Below are positions 13,295 through 19,891 of a stretch of DNA of 47,177 nucleotides, one piece after another (the first letter of the stretch is position 1; every line of letters starts with the position of its first letter). The notes under the pieces were generated by a model, which was given only the letters and a program-made list of their open reading frames with translations, made no database searches and was not told where the DNA came from. The stretch lies in the NCBI GenBank assembly GCA_017398105.1, contig JAFQHF010000152.1, positions 1 to 47,177 of the forward strand, in the 5' to 3' direction. Both the position numbers and the translations under genes were made by a program. The stretch comes from Oscillospiraceae bacterium. Lineage in GTDB: Bacteria; Bacillota_A; Clostridia; Oscillospirales; Oscillospiraceae.

Positions 13295-13516
13295 GTGGAA
13301 GAAACGAAAAAGAAAGTCAGTGATGCACAAAGACGGGCAGTTGCAAAGTACAATGCAGCAAACTATGACCGTGTTGAGCTTCGCTTGGATAAGGGCCGGA
13401 AAGATACTGTAAAGGCCCACGCAGAAACCCGGGGCGAAAGCCTGAACGCCTTTATTAACCGGGCGATCACAGAAACCATGGAGCGGGACAACGCCACAGG
13501 GGAGGTCACAGAATGA
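13295..13516 (+). CDS. Ribbon-helix-helix protein, probable antitoxin
   Basis: A 73-residue protein from GTG 13295, 7 nt after AGGGAGG. The pattern RVELRLDKGRKDTVKAHAETRG then ESLNAFINRAITETMERD is the Arc/MetJ fold: one beta strand (VELRL) that pairs in a dimer and reads the major groove, then two helices. The flexible N terminus is basic. Such proteins repress their own promoter and often neutralise a toxin. It overlaps the zeta-like kinase gene by four bases (ATGA), and three operator repeats lie just upstream, the standard layout of a toxin-antitoxin operon. Confidence 0.78.
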   Translation: MEETKKKVSDAQRRAVAKYNAANYDRVELRLDKGRKDTVKAHAETRGESLNAFINRAITETMERDNATGEVTE

Positions 13517-14073
13517 AAGTATATACCATCATCGGCGGCGTCAATGGTGTAGGTAAATCCAGTTTCACAGGTGTCCTGAAGGAGCGCAGCACCGATTTAG
13601 GAATCATCGTGGACGTGGACAGGATCACCGCAGAACTAGGCGCAGGAGCCCTTGCAGGCGGCAAGGCGGCCTTAAAGAAGATCAATGAATGTATCGACAA
13701 GGGCGTGTCCTTCACCCAAGAAACCACCCTGTCAGGCCGCAAGACTGAGACCACAGCGAAGCAGGTCAAGGAACTGGGCTACCACGTCCGGTTATTCTAT
13801 ATCGGCCTGGATACCGCCTCTGAGAGTCTCACACGCATTCAGAACCGCGTTCGCCGCGGCGGACACGATATCCCAGAGAATGACGTGGAACGCCGCTTTG
13901 CGGGCCGCTGGGAGGCTGTGGCAAAGGTTCTCCCCTACTGTGACGAAGCTGAGTTCTACGACAATGACAACGGCTTTGTAAAGGTGGCAGAGTACCGGAA
14001 CGGCGAAGTTCGCACCGTTGGCCGCCATTGTCCTAAGTGGCTGGCAGAGCTGCAGGACTACTTGAGTAAATAA
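13513..14073 (+). CDS. Zeta-toxin-like P-loop kinase
   Basis: A 186-residue P-loop protein. Walker A is GGVNGVGKSS at residues 8-17, close to the GxNGxGKS of zeta/PezT kinases. DVDRIT at 34-39 corresponds to the catalytic Asp region, FTQETTLSGRKT to the substrate-binding segment and VRRGGHDIPENDVERRF to the arginine-rich lid. Zeta toxins phosphorylate UDP-N-acetylglucosamine and block wall synthesis; whether this one does is not shown. Known zeta partners are epsilon or HTH proteins, whereas here it is a ribbon-helix-helix protein. Translational coupling ATGA. May stabilise the element. Alternatively it is a non-toxic kinase of the same fold. Confidence 0.75.
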   Translation: MKVYTIIGGVNGVGKSSFTGVLKERSTDLGIIVDVDRITAELGAGALAGGKAALKKINECIDKGVSFTQETTLSGRKTETTAKQVKELGYHVRLFYIGLDTASESLTRIQNRVRRGGHDIPENDVERRFAGRWEAVAKVLPYCDEAEFYDNDNGFVKVAEYRNGEVRTVGRHCPKWLAELQDYLSK

Positions 14074-14133
14074 ATACCCCACCGATCACTGAGACCATGG
14101 CAGGCAGTATAGCCGCCACAGTGAGGGCTTGGG

Positions 14134-14176
14134 AAAATGTGTCCAATGCGGATGCGCTCAAACAGCAAGCGAGGTG
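14134..14176 (+). repeat. Left imperfect repeat flanking the DnaD-like gene
   Basis: Begins AAAATGTGTCCAAT and continues through CAGCAAGC to GAGGTG. It matches 15049-15095 (same order of blocks, small gaps). It includes a degraded half of the GTGTCC palindrome. Confidence 0.6.
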
Positions 14177-14200
14177 AGAAATACGACAAGTTATGCACTG

Positions 14201-15049
14201 ATGGACGGCCCAAACATCCCGATCAATGTTGAATTGGCCAATGCTATAGGACTGAATGAAACGATTTTGCTTCAGCAAATACACTACTGGTGCTGTAATT
14301 ATGCACAAAATGGTAAGGTAAAGAACAATCATTACCATGATGGTCAATACTGGGTATACAATTCAATTGACCAATGGACGGAACAGCTCCCGTGGGCTGG
14401 AGAATCTACCACAGAAAGAGCCGTCAGAAAACTAAGAGAAAAAGGGCTTATCATTGTTGGATATTACAGTCATGGAAACAGGAATCGAACAACATGGTAT
14501 AGAATTAATTATGATAAATTAGCAGAAATAACAGCATCTTTTACTACGTCAAGTATGACGGGGTATATGCCTGGTACCCCGTCAAAAATGTCTAGCCGTT
14601 CCCGTCAATATGACGTGAACGATACAGTCAATTTGACGGGAACTAATAACATAGAATACTCAAAGAATACAGAAGTAAATGGTGATTTACCGTTGACGGA
14701 GAATCCGACAACGGTAAAACCACTCTCTGTTGAAAACGATAATTGTTTCGACTCAGCAGGAATAGACCTTGGTGCTTTTATTTCCTGGTACTCCTTTGAA
14801 TATGCACGGAGGTTTGGGAAAAATCACCCACCGCTTAGCGCCGACCAAAGATTTCATGTAAAAAGCTACCTGACTAATTTTCTTGACGATCCTGAGTATT
14901 GTGAAATAGATGCCGAAGGCCTACAACAAATGGCTATGGATTTCTTTAATTCAGTGCAAAGCAATGATTGGCATATATTCCATTTTGTAGACCCTGAAAT
15001 TCTGAAATACCGATTCTATAACATTTATCGTCAAGGCTACGAGTATTAA
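14201..15049 (+). CDS. DnaD-like / phage replisome organiser protein
   Basis: A 282-residue protein. The N terminus (MDGPNIPINVELANAIGLNE, then LLQQIHYWC and ESTTERAVRKLREKGLII) is the winged helix typical of phage replisome organisers and DnaD-like proteins, which load the host helicase; a polar, poorly ordered linker (about 110-180) and a helical C-terminal part follow. The start is uncertain: ATG 14201 keeps the family N terminus; GTG 14174 and TTG 14129 are upstream options and no ideal ribosome binding site is seen. The gene is clearly more AT-rich than its element neighbours and lies exactly between two imperfect direct repeats, which suggests later acquisition. Confidence 0.72.
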   Translation: MDGPNIPINVELANAIGLNETILLQQIHYWCCNYAQNGKVKNNHYHDGQYWVYNSIDQWTEQLPWAGESTTERAVRKLREKGLIIVGYYSHGNRNRTTWYRINYDKLAEITASFTTSSMTGYMPGTPSKMSSRSRQYDVNDTVNLTGTNNIEYSKNTEVNGDLPLTENPTTVKPLSVENDNCFDSAGIDLGAFISWYSFEYARRFGKNHPPLSADQRFHVKSYLTNFLDDPEYCEIDAEGLQQMAMDFFNSVQSNDWHIFHFVDPEILKYRFYNIYRQGYEY

Positions 15050-15095
15050 AAATGTGTCCAATTCGGACACAATCCACAGCAAGCAAAAGGAGGTG
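15049..15095 (+). repeat. Right imperfect repeat with palindrome copy C
   Basis: Partner of 14134-14176. It contains the perfect palindrome GTGTCCAATTCGGACAC (15054-15070) between the DnaD-like stop and the integrase ribosome binding site (AAAAGGAGG), a good place for an operator controlling integrase expression. Confidence 0.62.
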
Positions 15096-15100
15096 CCGCA

Positions 15101-16390
15101 ATGGCATCCATTGAAGAACGTAACGGCAGCTATCGAATTACCGTGTCCTGTGGTCGGGACATTTACGGTAAGAAGCTCCGCGAAAAAGCCACCTTTACTC
15201 CCGATCCCGGACTTACCCCAAAGAAGCGGCAGAAGGCCGTTGAGGAATTTGCCCGCCAATTTGAAGCCCAGGTAAAGAACGGCATGGCAATGGACGGCCG
15301 TAAGATCACCCTCAAGGAATTTGCCGACCGATGGCTTGAGGAATATGCCGCCCAGAAGCTGCAGCCCGGAACCGTGGAGCATTACAAAGCCGAACTGAAT
15401 GACAAAATACTCCCTGCGCTGGGCCATTTGAAGCTGTCAGAGCTGCGGCCCCATAACCTCAACGCCTTCTTTGTTGCCATGACGAAGGATGGCGCACGGA
15501 AAGATGGAAAGCCAGGCGGCTACAGCAAAGGCAGCATAGCCAAAACCCGCAATGTGTTTTCCTCCGTCCTCCGGACCGCTACAGAATGGGAGATCATAGA
15601 CCGGAATCCCCTGGATAAAGTACGACCCCAGGCAGAAGAAGCGGCGGACAAACTGAAATTCTTCACGCCGGAACAGGCTGCCACCTTTCTGGACTACATC
15701 GAAAAGCCCTACACAGTCCAGACCAAAGGCCATAAACGTAAAGACGATACCAGAAAAGAGTATACAGTAGGAAACTACACCAGTAAAAAAGAAATCCCGG
15801 AACAAATCCGGGTGCTGTTTATCCTGGCTATCTATGCTGGTTTGCGTAAAGGCGAACTGCTTGCCCTGGAATGGTCAGACATTGACTTTCAGGCTGATAC
15901 CATCAGCGTAACAAAGGCCGTTTCCGTGGTGGCAGGCCAGCAGATCACCAAGGCCCCGAAAACAAAGAACTCTCGCCGGGTGGTCTCTATCCCGCATTTC
16001 CTCACGCAGCGGCTTAAGGCGCTTAAGGTTGCCCGCACCAGATACCGGCTTGAGCTGGGCGACTATTGGCAAGGGGCCGAATGGGTGTTCATCCAGGACA
16101 ACGGAAAGCAAATGTCCTACTCTACACCCTATTCCGCCTTTCAAGATACCATTGACCGTTATAACGCCGGTAAGCCTGTAGCGGAGCAGCTGCCCGCGAT
16201 CCCGTTCCACGGTCTCCGGCACACATCCGCCACACTTCTGATTGCCGGTAAGCAGGATGTACGAACGGTATCCAGCCGGTTAGGCCATGCCCAGGCATCA
16301 ACCACCATGAACATATACGCACATGCGCTGCAGGAGACAGACCGCAAGGCCGCTGCCACACTGGAAAATATGCTTGTAAAACAGGCCTAA
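15101..16390 (+). CDS. int: Tyrosine site-specific integrase
   Basis: A 429-residue Tn916/lambda-type integrase. An N-terminal arm-binding domain (EERNGSYRITVSCGRDIYGK) is followed by a SAM-like core-binding domain (about 65-165) and the catalytic domain: Arg in IYAGLRKGELLAL, HxxR as FHGLRHTSATLL, a second His in LGHAQASTT and the nucleophile Tyr in MNIYAHAL. All catalytic residues are present, so it should be active. The gene follows AAAAGGAGG at 8 nt and stops about 110 bp before the tRNA-Thr 3' end, the expected place relative to the attachment site. A candidate excisionase is one of the two HTH genes. Confidence 0.95.
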   Translation: MASIEERNGSYRITVSCGRDIYGKKLREKATFTPDPGLTPKKRQKAVEEFARQFEAQVKNGMAMDGRKITLKEFADRWLEEYAAQKLQPGTVEHYKAELNDKILPALGHLKLSELRPHNLNAFFVAMTKDGARKDGKPGGYSKGSIAKTRNVFSSVLRTATEWEIIDRNPLDKVRPQAEEAADKLKFFTPEQAATFLDYIEKPYTVQTKGHKRKDDTRKEYTVGNYTSKKEIPEQIRVLFILAIYAGLRKGELLALEWSDIDFQADTISVTKAVSVVAGQQITKAPKTKNSRRVVSIPHFLTQRLKALKVARTRYRLELGDYWQGAEWVFIQDNGKQMSYSTPYSAFQDTIDRYNAGKPVAEQLPAIPFHGLRHTSATLLIAGKQDVRTVSSRLGHAQASTTMNIYAHALQETDRKAAATLENMLVKQA

Positions 16391-16398
16391 AAAGCAAA

Positions 16399-16451
16399 AA
16401 ATCCCGCTTCGGTCCCCAAATGGTCCCCATTTGGATGTCCGGGCGGGATTT
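16399..16451 (+). terminator. Hairpin after integrase
   Basis: AAATCCCGC pairs with GCGGGATTT around a loop that itself contains CCAAATGG/CCATTTGG. It separates the integrase transcript from the converging tRNA. Confidence 0.65.
16411..16428 (+). repeat. Right copy of subterminal repeat GGTCCCCAAnnGGTCCCC
   Basis: GGTCCCCAAATGGTCCCC, partner of 8208-8225, about 73 bp inside the right core. Part of it lies in the integrase terminator loop, so a structural explanation is also possible for this copy. Confidence 0.55.
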
Positions 16452-16462
16452 GTCATTAAATA

Positions 16463-16499
16463 AAAAACGCCCAAAACCATTGCGGCTCTAGGCATTTTT
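16463..16499 (-). terminator. Terminator of tRNA-Thr
   Basis: On the minus strand AAAAATGCC pairs with GGCGTTTTT with the loop TAGAGCCGCAATGG also found in the orphan copy at 8007-8044. Confidence 0.75.
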
Positions 16500-16501
16500 G
16501 G

Positions 16502-16548
16502 TGGAGCTAGTGACCTGACTCGAACAGGCGACCTTCTCATTACGAGTG
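16502..16548. repeat. attR: 47-bp core within tRNA-Thr
   Basis: Identical to 8044-8090. The inner edge of identity is in the anticodon stem, a usual crossover region for tyrosine integrases using tRNA genes. Confidence 0.95.
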
Positions 16549-16577
16549 AGATGCACTACCGACTGTGCTACACTAGC
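16502..16577 (-). tRNA. tRNA-Thr (anticodon CGT)
   Basis: A 76-nt tRNA with encoded CCA. Acceptor GCTAGTG/CACTAGC, D arm GCACAGTCGGTAGTGC, anticodon stem TCTCA/TGAGA around loop CTCGTAA (anticodon CGT, reading ACG), T arm CCTGTTCGAGTCAGG. Discriminator base U. The 3' 47 bases coincide with the att core, so this half is supplied by the integrated element while the original half is at 8044-8090; the tRNA remains intact. Confidence 0.96.
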
Positions 16578-16631
16578 ATTGATTTAGCCCAATTATTATA
16601 TCCATAATTGAGCTGAATGTCAATAGGCATT

Positions 16632-17198
16632 TTAAATCTGGCAGCCTGTTTCTCTGATTTTTTCACGGATGGACAACAGATCGTCAAAGGTTTCCGGGCG
16701 CTTGCTGACATCCCGAAGCAGTGCGGATGGATGGTAAATAGCTGTCATCCACACGCCACTTCGTTCTATCCATTGTCCATGCTGGCGGGTAATACGAAAA
16801 TCCGGATCGATCAGACGTTTTGCAGCGATACGGCCGAGGCACACGATCACTTTCGGACGGATCAATGCAACCTGATTACGGAGATATCCGATACAGGCAT
16901 CCTGCTCAGTCTCCAATGGATCGCGGTTTCTGGGGGGACGGCATTTGACAATATTGCCGATATAGCAGTTCGTCTTTCTGTCCAGATCGATAATGGACAG
17001 CATATCGTCAAGAAGCTTTCCCGCAGGCCCTACAAAGGGCTCCCCTTTCAAATCCTCCTGCTCACCGGGCCCCTCCCCTACAAACATAACATCAGCATGT
17101 TCGTTGCCAATGCCGAAGACTACATTATGTCGGGTTTCACATAACCCACAGCGTGTGCAGGTTTCACAGGTATTCTTTAGCGCATCCCACTGCATCAT
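16632..17198 (-). CDS. Uracil-DNA glycosylase, family 4 type (Fe-S)
   Basis: A 188-residue enzyme that removes uracil from DNA at the start of base-excision repair. Motif 1 is VGEGPGEQEDLKGEPFVGPAG (about 40-60) and the C-terminal motif is YHPSALLR. Cysteines in CETCTRCGLC (11-20), KCRPP (86) and DACIG (102) can hold the 4Fe-4S cluster of family 4 enzymes. ATG 17198 follows AGGAGG at 8 nt and overlaps the stop of the carboxypeptidase-like gene, so the two are coupled although functionally unrelated. Confidence 0.93.
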   Translation of the reverse strand: MMQWDALKNTCETCTRCGLCETRHNVVFGIGNEHADVMFVGEGPGEQEDLKGEPFVGPAGKLLDDMLSIIDLDRKTNCYIGNIVKCRPPRNRDPLETEQDACIGYLRNQVALIRPKVIVCLGRIAAKRLIDPDFRITRQHGQWIERSGVWMTAIYHPSALLRDVSKRPETFDDLLSIREKIRETGCQI

Positions 17199-18703
17199 CC
17201 CCGGTTCCTCCTGCGGTCTGCCCTTCTTTTCCGGCGGCGGGCACGCATACGTGACCGCATATATGCATTGAATGCCAGGTATCCGACAGCAAGTCCAAGA
17301 ACGATCACACAGATCGTACCAATAACAGAAAGAATACCACTGTCATCCGTATCACTACGCACTGCAGTAGAACGGATGGTAACGCCGGTCTTATCCGCAG
17401 GTTTTACATCTCCCATAGAGAATACCTCAGCTTCTGCCATTACCGAATTTCGGTATACAACTTCCATGGTTGCAATCAGCTGATCCTTCTTAATCGGCGC
17501 AGCCAGGCCTCCATCCACAACCTTGAAGTTCATCTGCAAATTATCCATCTGGGCATTGATCGGAACAACGGAATCAATGTCTACAAAGGATTGGCCAACA
17601 GCATAGCTTTCGCCGTTGTTCACCCTGAACTGACTTAAGGACATGCCTTCATAAAGAATCCGGTTCACCTTAAAATTGTCAAAGGCATAGGAAAGCAGAT
17701 CGGACATTTCATTGAAGTTACCATAGCTTTTAACAGACCAGCCGTTTTCTGCATACGTACGGGTACAGCCCATAACAACGGCAATGTAACGCATCTGCTT
17801 GCTGCCCTCACCGGACTCGGCAACACAAACCAGACTGGCACCGGATGCATCTGTTGCACTGGGAATACCGCCCTTGACACGGTTATCATAAAAGTCAGGG
17901 ATAATTGCCTGGTCCATCATATAATTCTGGGTATTGTATTTCTTTCTGGCGGCCTGTTTATTTGTTTCGCCGATCGTGTATTCAACAGCACTCCAGATTT
18001 CTACAAATTCTTCATCTTTAATAGCAGCATTGACGATTTTGGCCATATCCCGGGCTGTGGTAATATTCGAGGCGCTGTCAGTACCATAAACGTTATTGAA
18101 TTCCGTACCGGTGCAGCCAGCCTGAGCTGCCCACTGATTCATCAGTCCGACAAATGCCTGCTGCGTGCCGGCAACATGCTCAGCAAGAGCAACTGCAGCA
18201 TCGTTTGCAGAAATCAGAATCATACTGTAAAGCAGCTGCTCTACGGTCAGTTCTTCGCCAATCTTGATGGATGCATGCTGGTTACCGCCGGAAAAACGAT
18301 TGTTTTTGACGGTTACCACTTCCTGAAGGTCATCGCAGTGCTGCAATACAACCATGGCATTTACAATCTTAGACAGGGTTCCGGAACCGACTTTGCTGTC
18401 CGGATTATAGGAATAGACCACCGTTCCCGTATTTACTTCATAGAGAAATGCAGACAAAGCGGTTTCCAGCCTGCGGTCGCTTCCTGCCAGAGGAATCATA
18501 CCGTTAATGGTGCGGCAGCCATTTTGGACGCACACCTGACCAAATTCCGGCTCTGTTACGGTTGGAACTGGATCATCTACATAGGCGGCAGATTGCGTCG
18601 GGAGCGCGGCATCAGTTGTTTCCGTAGCAAGGGCAGGAAGCATCAGACACTGCAGCAAGGTTACGGCGCAAAGGAAAATAGAAAGACAACGAATTTTTTT
18701 CAT
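17195..18703 (-). CDS. D-Ala-D-Ala carboxypeptidase-like protein with altered motifs
   Basis: A 502-residue exported, membrane-anchored protein of the DacF/S11 type. Signal peptide 1-26, catalytic-domain region about 75-345, then a beta domain, a C-terminal transmembrane helix (ILSVIGTICVIVLGLAVGYL) and a very basic tail. The SxN motif is intact (ISANDAAVAL, 165-167). The SxxK motif reads GSGTLSKIVNA, placing Thr109 where the acyl-serine should be with Lys112 conserved, and the KTG motif reads VKGGI (277-279). The family trims peptidoglycan stem peptides; with these changes it may be a threonine-dependent enzyme, have altered activity or be a non-catalytic wall protein. Confidence 0.85.
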   Translation of the reverse strand: MKKIRCLSIFLCAVTLLQCLMLPALATETTDAALPTQSAAYVDDPVPTVTEPEFGQVCVQNGCRTINGMIPLAGSDRRLETALSAFLYEVNTGTVVYSYNPDSKVGSGTLSKIVNAMVVLQHCDDLQEVVTVKNNRFSGGNQHASIKIGEELTVEQLLYSMILISANDAAVALAEHVAGTQQAFVGLMNQWAAQAGCTGTEFNNVYGTDSASNITTARDMAKIVNAAIKDEEFVEIWSAVEYTIGETNKQAARKKYNTQNYMMDQAIIPDFYDNRVKGGIPSATDASGASLVCVAESGEGSKQMRYIAVVMGCTRTYAENGWSVKSYGNFNEMSDLLSYAFDNFKVNRILYEGMSLSQFRVNNGESYAVGQSFVDIDSVVPINAQMDNLQMNFKVVDGGLAAPIKKDQLIATMEVVYRNSVMAEAEVFSMGDVKPADKTGVTIRSTAVRSDTDDSGILSVIGTICVIVLGLAVGYLAFNAYMRSRMRARRRKRRADRRRNRG

Positions 18704-18733
18704 ATTTTATCCCTCAATATGCAGCTGCCGGAC

Positions 18734-18762
18734 TTGTCCGGCTGTGAAAAATCGTGTATAAT
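18734..18762 (+). promoter_or_regulatory. Promoter of the comEA-like operon
   Basis: TTGTCC, 17-bp spacer, TATAAT, 57 bp before the ATG at 18819. The -35 overlaps a small inverted repeat GCCGGAC/GTCCGGC. Confidence 0.65.
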
Positions 18763-18818
18763 GTGAAACATATTATAGCAGTTTTTCTCTCGCTAGTCAA
18801 TGCAGGAGGTTTATTCCC

Positions 18819-19208
18819 ATGAAAAAACAGCGGTTTCCGATCCTGCTGATTCTGACGGTTATGTTCCTTGCGTTTACAATCGGATTCTTCATTGGAAGAA
18901 ATCAGACAAAGGAGACTGTATTCGTCTCAGTTCCCGCACACATGCAGACGCAGCCTCCGCCGACAACAGAAAGTGCGACCCTGCCGGATGAGACAGCCGA
19001 AACGGTGTCATTTCCAATTGCGGTAAATTCTGCAACCAAAGATGAATTCATGGCTTTGCCCGGAATCGGTGAGGTGCTTGCAGAGCGGATCATTGCCTAT
19101 CGGGACAGCCACGGGCCGTTTGCAGCAGTGGAAGGACTGATGAATGTCGAGGGAATCGGAGAAAAACGCATGGAAGAGATTTGGGATCTTATCGTATTGG
19201 AGGATTGA
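18819..19208 (+). CDS. ComEA-like helix-hairpin-helix protein
   Basis: A 129-residue protein with one N-terminal membrane anchor (ILLILTVMFLAFTIGFFIG), a Pro/Thr-rich linker (about 45-70) and a C-terminal double helix-hairpin-helix (FMALPGIGEVLAERIIAYRD and LMNVEGIGEKRMEEIWDLI). ComEA binds incoming DNA outside the membrane during natural transformation. No comEC gene is adjacent in this window, so a competence role is inferred only from the domain layout. AGGAGG lies upstream of the ATG; the response regulator starts 2 bp after the stop. Confidence 0.85.
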   Translation: MKKQRFPILLILTVMFLAFTIGFFIGRNQTKETVFVSVPAHMQTQPPPTTESATLPDETAETVSFPIAVNSATKDEFMALPGIGEVLAERIIAYRDSHGPFAAVEGLMNVEGIGEKRMEEIWDLIVLED

Positions 19209-19210
19209 CG

Positions 19211-19891
19211 ATGAAAATATTGGTTGTTGATGATGAAGCCTTGCTGGTCAAAGGCATTCGATTTAATTTGCAGAATGAAGGCTACGATGTGATCACAGGC
19301 AGCGATGGTCTGGATGCAGTAAGGGCCGTGCAGGAGCAGTCTCCGGATTTGGTGGTGTTGGATGTGATGATGCCCAATATGGACGGTCTGACAGCCTGTG
19401 CCAAAATTCGTGAGTTTTCCGATATTCCCATCATTATGCTGACAGCAAAGACGGATGATATGGACAAGCTGATCGGCTTTGATCACGGTGCTGATGACTA
19501 TCTGACAAAGCCCTTCAACATTCTGGAATTGAAGGCACGAATTCGTGCATTGCTGAGAAGATCTCACAGCGTAGAAAAGAAAGCACCCGGAAATGTGCTG
19601 ACCATCGGCTCCATATCTCTGGATCTGGATGCAAGAAATGCATACCGCAGCGGTGAAATTGCGGATCTTACGGCAAAGGAATTTGACGTGATTGAATTTC
19701 TGATGCGCAATCCCAACCGGGTATATTCCCGGGAGGCACTGCTGGATACCATTTGGGCATATGAATACCGAAGCGACATTCGCACAGTAGATGTTCACAT
19801 CCGCCGTCTGCGGGAAAAGCTGGAAGAAAATCCTGCAGAACCCAAATATATTCTGACAAAGTGGGGAGTTGGCTACTATTTCCGAAAGTGA
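19211..19891 (+). CDS. OmpR/PhoB-family response regulator
   Basis: A 226-residue two-component regulator. Receiver domain residues 1-115: acidic pair DDE at 7-9, phospho-acceptor Asp51 in LVVLDVMMPNMDG, Thr in IIMLTAKTDD and Lys in DYLTKPFN. C-terminal winged helix about 130-226 with the DIRTVDVHIRRLREKLEENP recognition region. ATG 19211 follows GGAGG; the upstream in-frame start at 19181 lies inside the previous gene. The kinase gene overlaps its 3' end. Genes downstream suggest a PhoP- or WalR-like envelope regulator. Confidence 0.93.
   Translation: MKILVVDDEALLVKGIRFNLQNEGYDVITGSDGLDAVRAVQEQSPDLVVLDVMMPNMDGLTACAKIREFSDIPIIMLTAKTDDMDKLIGFDHGADDYLTKPFNILELKARIRALLRRSHSVEKKAPGNVLTIGSISLDLDARNAYRSGEIADLTAKEFDVIEFLMRNPNRVYSREALLDTIWAYEYRSDIRTVDVHIRRLREKLEENPAEPKYILTKWGVGYYFRK

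Larger units (their letters stand above)
8091..16501. mobile_element. Integrated element in tRNA-Thr(CGT), 8,458 bp repeat-to-repeat
   Basis: Bounded by the 47-bp tRNA repeats, with a tyrosine integrase reading towards the tRNA at the right end. Content: RNA hairpin array, XRE regulator, two HTH genes, HUH replication protein, a small leftward gene cluster, RHH/zeta-like pair, DnaD-like gene. No coat, terminase, coupling protein or secretion genes are visible, so it is best described as an integrated rolling-circle plasmid or mobilisable/satellite-type element rather than a complete prophage or conjugative element. Confidence 0.88.

Noticed and set aside
8091..16501. Filamentous prophage (inovirus)
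   Set aside because: HUH Rep and size would fit, but no Zot-like ATPase and no small coat-protein gene with a signal and membrane helix were found.
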